The translations under genes and the position numbers were made by a program. The notes beneath the pieces were generated by a model, which searched no databases, was not told the origin of the DNA, and saw only the letters and a program-made list of their open reading frames with translations. Of a DNA stretch of 64,000 bases, positions 58,690 through 64,000 are shown one piece after another; positions within the stretch are counted from its first letter, which is position 1, and each line of letters opens with the position of its first letter. Source of the DNA: Tupaia tana (taxonomy: Eukaryota; Chordata; Mammalia; Scandentia; Tupaiidae); assembly GCA_026018925.1 (NCBI GenBank), contig JAKSZU010000027.1, positions 5,260,198-5,324,197 of the forward strand, in the 5' to 3' direction.

Positions 58690-59835
58690 TATATACCAGG
58701 AACAAGTCAATGATTTTTAGGTAATGTGTAAAGATGTGTCCACCTTACCACAGGTCTATTATCTAAAGCCTTCCTGTCACCTCCACAATTCTTGCCAACC
58801 TGTTCGTAGTCATACCATACTGTTACATCCAGCTGATCATGTGAACTTTTTATGTCTACAAATCTGCCATTTTGGGATTTTTTTTTTTTTTTACAAATTA
58901 AAAAGTACAATATGCTGCCATTTACATTTAGTTTCTTTCATGTAACCTAATGTTCTTGAGGCTCATCCAAATTGTACAACCTGTCATCTTTTTCCTTAAT
59001 ATTTCTGAATAATAATCCATTCATGGATGGCCCACATACAGCTTATTTATATTCCAGTTGACAACTACTTGAATTGCTTCCAGTTTTTGGCTATGATAAA
59101 TAATGCTGCATGCATTTCGTCTCGCTTGGTTGGATTCACAGAGTGTAATTGTTGGGTCATTGTAAGTTTATATTTATCTTTTTAAGGAATTGCACAATCT
59201 TACATTCTTAGCAGAAACATATGAAGGTTCCAGTTTCTGAGTATCCTTGCTAAAACTTTTTAGGGTCTGTGTTTTGGTGATAGCCATGAAGTTGAGCATG
59301 TAGTGATAGATAAGTGTGGTTTTAATATGCATTTTCCTAAGGGTGATGATGCCGAACACTTTATCATGTGCTTATTAGCTATTTGATGTCTTTTATGGTG
59401 AAGTGTCTAGTCAAATCTTTTGCCTTTTTAAAAAATAAATAATGACGGGACCAGCAATTAGTGTAATGGCTGTGTCGCTGGACTCCCATGTAGTCAACCG
59501 TGGTTCGAGTCCCAGACCTGGCGGCTTAAACTCACGCCCGGGCGCGTGTGCATGCGTGCCCAAGATCCTGAGAGGAGAATGGAGAAGGGATTGCAGCATG
59601 GCCATTCTCCCTGGGGGGTGATTTCTCGCTTTCTGTCTCTCTGTCTCTCTCTGTCTTCTGGCGAGCGCACACGCCCTATAGCAAAAACCTCTCAAAAAAA
59701 AGAATAAATAAATAAATAAATAAATAATGACAATAATGATGGTGATAATTGCTAGTTACTGAGTTATAAGAGTCCTGATCTGTACATAAGTCCTTTGCCA
59801 GATGTAACATTTGCAAATATTTTTTTCTTATAAGA
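58690..59835 (-). mobile_element. LINE-1 3' fragment (old L1M type), split by a SINE
   Basis: Antisense reading contains TTTGGCTATGATAAATAATGC, GAAGGTTCCAGTTTCTGAG, CATGTGCTTATTAGCTATTTG, then, after the SINE at 59447-59717, GTTATAAGAGTCCTGATCTG and CATTTGCAAATATTTTTTTC. This is the known order of old mammalian LINE-1 3' regions. No intact reading frame. Confidence 0.8.
59447..59717 (+). repeat. Young tRNA-SINE, subfamily A, inside LINE-1
   Basis: GGGACCAGCAATTAGTGTAATGG to CCTATAGCAAAAACCTC. AAATAAATAATGAC flanks it at 59433-59446 and 59718-59731. Confidence 0.94.
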
Positions 59836-59851
59836 AAGAATATAATTTTAT

Positions 59852-60121
59852 GGCTGGCCCCAGAGCTCAGAAGTTAAGGGAACCAGATCCTAAATGGCTG
59901 ACCATTATTTGCATCTTGAAAACCACTTCACACACTTGTGCATGCACACCAGAAATCCTGACAGGATGGGGAAATGGATGAGAAGGGATTGCATGACCAT
60001 GCCTTGTTGGAAGGTATTTCTCTCTCTCTCATACACACACACACACACACACTCACTCTTATGAGAGCATGTGACTGCCCTCTTACTATTAAAAACAAAG
60101 AAGAGAGAAAGGAAGGAAGGA
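59852..60121 (+). repeat. tRNA-SINE, old form
   Basis: GGCTGGCCCCAGAGCTCAG, GAACCAGATCCTAAATGGC, CTGACAGGATGGGG, an AC tract (60031-60052) and GACTGCCCTCTTAC. Confidence 0.75.
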
Positions 60122-60618
60122 AATAATTTTAAGTACAACTGTATTTCCAGGTGTTTCCTATCTTTCACGTGATCTGAATTTGGACAAATAGTACTTCGGA
60201 GAAGACAATTCAAAGAAGATCTTTATCATTGTTTTGCTACTTTAGGTAGACAGCGTGTGTTGTGCTCCTATGACTTACTTGCCCTTTTAAAGAGATTTAA
60301 ATCTTATGAAAAATACTGATTCAAACTTAAAATTCCAGTATTCTCATAATTGGTAATTCTGTCAAAGCGATTATATTTATCTTCCACATTTATTCCAAAA
60401 ATATAACTATTGTTCAAGACATTATTTTAAGTTTTTTCATGATTCACATTGTGGGTCAGTGATAAACTTCTACACATCTGCTCATGACACACATGCACAA
60501 GTGCACACACACGTAATTTTCCTGCTTCAAAGTCTCAGTTACTATTTTGTCAGTTGCAGATGCTACCCTCATAGCTGTTGGGCAAGATTAGTGTCTTGTG
60601 GAAAATAGAAATTTAGTG
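60122..60618. other. AT-rich intron sequence, nothing recognised
   Basis: No feature recognised. Confidence 0.45.
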
Positions 60619-60800
60619 AGGGGCCAGGAGGTGGCGTGGTGTTTAAGGGCACTGGACTCCCACATGGCTGACCATAGTTCGTGTCTCAGACCTAGCGGCT
60701 TGCTTTCTCACTTTCTCTCTGTGCCTCTCACTCTGTCCCTCTCTGGTCAAATTAAAATAAACAAATAAATAAAGTTCAAGAAATTAATCCTTAAAAAAAT
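60619..60800 (+). repeat. tRNA-SINE, short form
   Basis: GGGGCCAGGAGGTGGCGTGG to CTCTGGTCAAATTAAAAT and AAATAAAGTTCAAGAAATTAATCC. AAATTTAGT flanks it at 60609-60617 and 60801-60809. Confidence 0.9.
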
Positions 60801-61866
60801 AAATTTAGTAAAAAAAACAACAAAATTATAACTAAACATACTTTAAAAAAATAACTAACAATTCTGGAAGTCAAATACTTGTAAAGGAATTAGATTAATC
60901 AATATTAAAACTTCGGGTAGATAACCCCTCTCTGGAACTACCTCTTAGATTGTCTAGAAGACATTGCAGCATCCACACCATCTACTGGGATACATTCTCC
61001 TACAGCTTTATTTTAGGTAGAAGGCTCCTTTTTAGAAAAAAGGGGAGAAAATGTTTTGCAACTTGCCCTTACTAGCTCGAATGTCCTTTAAACTTGAATA
61101 TGCCTTTTGTTTCATTTTTAAAAGTCTCTCCAGAAGAAAACCTTGTATAAACACCTGGCATTTCACAAATTATTGTGTCGCTTAAGGGCACTTTTTCTGG
61201 GCCTTGTCTTTTATTCATATACTGAAAGGGCAGAGCATAAACAGATCACTTTCGTGTGCTCTGCTCTCACACAATGCAAAAGGTGGAAGCAGAGAGAAGA
61301 ATGCATATTCTTTGATGTGTTCTTTTGAAGGATAAAATTTTAAAAAACAAAAATGACAACTCATAAAGATCTAAAATAAACATATGTTAACGATTTCATT
61401 CAATTCTTTATTACAAAGAGAATGCAGTGATGTTCCGAGTTTATCAGAAAAACCACTGAATCCTAAATGTATAGTAAGCAAAGTAATATTAAAATGCATG
61501 GACGAAGAAGAGGTGAAACTGGCTTTTCCAGTAAATGGCATGAGGAAGGATGATGAATAGTGTTTTATTGGAAACACCCAGTAGTCATATTTGCTTATTC
61601 CAAATTTACATAGTCTTTAGCCAGGGTTGGCAAACTTTTTCTGTAACATACCAGTAGTAACTACTATAGGTTCTGTGGATCGCCCAACTCTGCTTTTACA
61701 GCATGAAGTCAGCCATAAACAATGTAACATGAACAAATAAGGGTAATTATGCTTGAATAAACTTTGTAGACATTGAGATTTAAATTTCATATTATCTTCC
61801 TATACCATGAAGGGTCATTCATTTTTGTGTTTTGTTTTCTAGCCATTTAAAAAATCTTAAAACCCA
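60801..61866. other. AT-rich intron sequence, nothing recognised
   Basis: No feature recognised. Confidence 0.45.
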
Positions 61867-62152
61867 GGACCAGCAGATGGTTTGATGGTTATGTCACTGG
61901 ACTCCCACATAGTCAACCGCAGTTCGAGTTCCAGACCTGGTGGCTTAAAACTTACACCAGGCATGTGTGTGTGTGTGTGTGTGTGCCCGTGTGCCCAAGA
62001 ACCCGAGAGGAGAATGGAGGAGAAGGGATTGTGGCGTGACCATCCCCCCTGGGGGGTGATTTCTCGCTTTCTGTCTCTCTGTGTCTCTCTGTCTGTCTGG
62101 CAAGCACACGCGCCCTATAGCGAAAACCTCTCCAAAAAAAAATAAAATAAAA
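61867..62152 (+). repeat. Young tRNA-SINE, mixed subfamily marks
   Basis: GGACCAGCAGATGG head and AGTTCGAGTTC B box (A-like) with GTGACCAT in the body (B-like); a GT tract at about 61965-61985 replaces part of the GC-rich stem. Confidence 0.92.
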
Positions 62153-62183
62153 GATATCACCTATCAATAGTCCTCCTTTATTA

Positions 62184-62196
62184 AAAGAGAGAGAGA

Positions 62197-62228
<32 letters not shown>
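62184..62228. repeat. Microsatellite (GA)n
   Basis: GA repeat with one GTGA interruption. Confidence 0.9.
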
Positions 62229-63050
62229 ACTCAGTTGGATTTCCACATTAGTTCATTTCCATCCACTATGTCTTTCAAGAAATCCACAGCTACTCAGTCA
62301 AGTAATTACAGACCACAGTTATACAGTTATTCCAAATTTTGAGTATTCGTTTGTACTTACTATTATTTTTGTTTTTATTTCTCCTTTTCAAAGAGATTTG
62401 GGAAGAAAGATTTGCTCACTCTGTTACCTTTCATCTTGAAAACTAGGAAGATTATATTCCTTTCGTCATTACATAAACTATCTCTAATTAAATAAATGGT
62501 ACGTTCATTTTGGGTAATTGTATCTTTTCCAAGTTGATCCTTTTCATCTTTCTATGAATTGGCTTAGATTGGTGGTTGAATTTCATACCATTATGCTTAT
62601 TTTTACCCAGTCTGATTCCAATAAAAAGATGACTATTCGCCTTGTTTCGATTTGAAATTCTTGTAGCGGATATATTTAGATATGGTCTACAAACTTGCTG
62701 AAAATATAAGCCAATCAAATATTATTAGATGCATTATTCTTCATTTCTTTTACTCTTTTAAGTGCCAATAATTGTCATAAAAGATTTAACATTTCCACGT
62801 AACCTTTTAAAAATATTCATTTCTAGAGGCACTGAAACTTTCTCACTTTAAAGCACTGGTAATAAGACAATTTTACTTTGAAAGCTGAGGCCAATATTGT
62901 ACAAGAATTCTTTTCATTCCCTGTTTGACTGAAAGTTTTAGATTCTCAAATACATGCCATTTTTAAAAACAGTAAATAGAGCATCGTCTAATTCCAATAT
63001 TTAACAAGTCTCCTCTTTGTAAAATCTGCAATTTAGTAATTAACAAACAC
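62229..63050. other. AT-rich intron sequence, nothing recognised
   Basis: No feature recognised. Confidence 0.45.
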
Positions 63051-63065
63051 AAAAAGATATGTGAT

Positions 63066-63331
63066 GGGACCAGCAGTTAGCGTAATGGTTATGTCGCTGG
63101 ACTCCCACGTAGTCGACCGCGGTTCGAGTCCCAGACCCAGTGGCTTAAACTCACGCCGGGCGCGTGTGCGTGCATGCCCAAGATCCCGAGAGGAGAATGG
63201 AGGAGAAGGGATTGCGGCGTGGCCATCCCCCCTGGGGGTGATCTCCTGCTTTTTATCTCTCTGTCTCTCTCTGTCTGTCTGGCGAGCGCACGCGTGCTAT
63301 AGCAAAAACCTCTCCAAAAAAAGAAAAAAAA
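63066..63331 (+). repeat. Young tRNA-SINE, subfamily A
   Basis: A box TAGCGTAATGG at 63078-63088 and B box GGTTCGAGTCC at 63121-63131, GTGGCCAT in the body. AAAAAGATATGTG flanks it at 63051-63063 and 63332-63344. Confidence 0.95.
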
Positions 63332-63489
63332 AAAAAGATATGTGTAAGAATTGAGTTTTAATGTAAATTAGTGAAGTTTCTGCATAGGGAAAAATAAGAA
63401 CAATCTCTGGACGCTAATCTTTCCCTGTTTTTGAGTTATGTCATTCTCCCTCTTCCTGCATTATTTTCATCATCCTGTACCTTTGCATT

Positions 63490-63600
63490 TAATTTAACAA
63501 ACATTTATGCAGTATTTCATAGCTGCCAGGCACTGTGGTAGACCCAAGAAACAAAGAAAAAGAAATAATACATAATTTTTACCGCATGTCTTGAGCTTTG
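63490..63600. repeat. Ancient mammalian repeat remnant
   Basis: TTAACAAACATTTATGCAG and CTGCCAGGCACTGTGGTAG are the left end of the TTTATTGAGCACCTACTATG family. Confidence 0.45.
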
Positions 63601-64000
63601 TCTACATGCAAAGATTGAATTAGATAGTAGGTATGAAAATGTTCTATAAAATGCAGTATAGAAAGTATAATAAGTACAGAACTTATTCGATTTTAATTTG
63701 GGGTAGACAAAAAAGAAGTTGTAAAATTAGCCTTAAAAGCTTTCAGATTGCTGTAGATAATTATGGTATTCCAAAAGGAGAACTTTTCAAGGAAAAGTTT
63801 GTTTCACTGAAAAATATTTTGCTTTCCCTTTGAAGTTTCAAACATTTGGGGAAGCTTATTAACACTTTTCTCCTGAAGTTTTTGTTTGTGTATGTACAAA
63901 AGTTAAATGACACAGGAGGTGTGAAAAAATCCTGTAAACTGTTATGTGTTGTATAAACATAAGGTGCCATTGCTGTGAAGGGGGGTGATATTCAGAAAAC

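Larger units (their letters stand above)
21603..64000 (+). other. KCNH8: KCNH8 intron 1, 5' part
   Basis: Intron begins with GTAAGT at 21603 and no acceptor plus channel exon is found before the window ends. I looked for the PAS-domain exon expected next (sequence following the split histidine) in the translated reading frames and did not find it. The content is unique AT-rich DNA with SINEs, LINE-1 remnants, MIRs and microsatellites. Confidence 0.8.

Noticed and set aside
21603-64000. KCNH8 exon 2 or another gene in the intron
   Set aside because: No frame shows the expected PAS-domain sequence or any other recognisable protein. Short ORFs of 60-110 codons are at chance level or derive from repeats.
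1-64000. CRISPR array, insertion sequence, prophage or other bacterial feature
   Set aside because: Repeated blocks are dispersed SINEs of both orientations with target duplications; there are no regular short repeats with spacers and no bacterial gene organisation.
1-64000. Species assignment such as colugo from the SINE
   Set aside because: I considered several mammals, but the monomer length and head do not fit the families I remember well enough, so no species is claimed.

Overview
The window looks like nuclear DNA from a placental mammal. It combines old mammalian-wide repeats (MIR and other ancient interspersed repeats), decayed LINE-1 pieces, a CpG island with a recognisable vertebrate exon, and very many copies of one tRNA-derived SINE that I cannot tie to a species. 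I see no Alu, B1/B2, CAN-SINE, Bov-tA or equine ERE copies, which argues against primates, muroid rodents, carnivores, ruminants and horses. I could not go further than 'other eutherian'.

Only one gene is supported. At 21527-21602 (+) lies the first coding exon of an ELK-type voltage-gated potassium channel, most likely KCNH8 (Kv12.1). It encodes 25 residues of the N-terminal PAS-cap and ends at a strong donor, GTAAGT, in phase 1. It sits at the downstream edge of a GC- and CpG-rich block (about 19440-21602) that is the obvious promoter region. An in-frame TGA at 21497-21499 fixes the start codon, and an overlapping 31-codon upstream ORF begins at 21499.

Layout: 1-19.4 kb is SINE-dense upstream intergenic DNA with a LINE-1 ORF1 remnant (6.5-6.9 kb), a small inverted-repeat DNA transposon (13.3-13.5 kb) and a large GAAA tract (16.8-17.0 kb). 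18.6-25.0 kb holds the CpG island, the exon and the start of intron 1, and has no SINE insertion that I can see. 25-64 kb is intron 1: AT-rich unique sequence broken by SINEs, LINE-1 3' fragments (34.0 and 58.7-59.8 kb), MIRs and microsatellites. I found no second exon, which fits the very long first intron expected of KCNH8.

I marked about 58 tRNA-SINE-like pieces by eye, roughly a fifth of the window. They fall into a young long form (about 245-270 bp, near-identical copies, clear target-site duplications), which itself splits into two subfamilies by linked diagnostic sites; a short form ending in CTCTGGTCAAATT plus A-rich DNA; an older divergent form; and two odd elements near 57 kb that may be separate families. 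All identifications come from reading the sequence by hand. Boundaries without a stated target-site duplication are good to about 10-20 bases.
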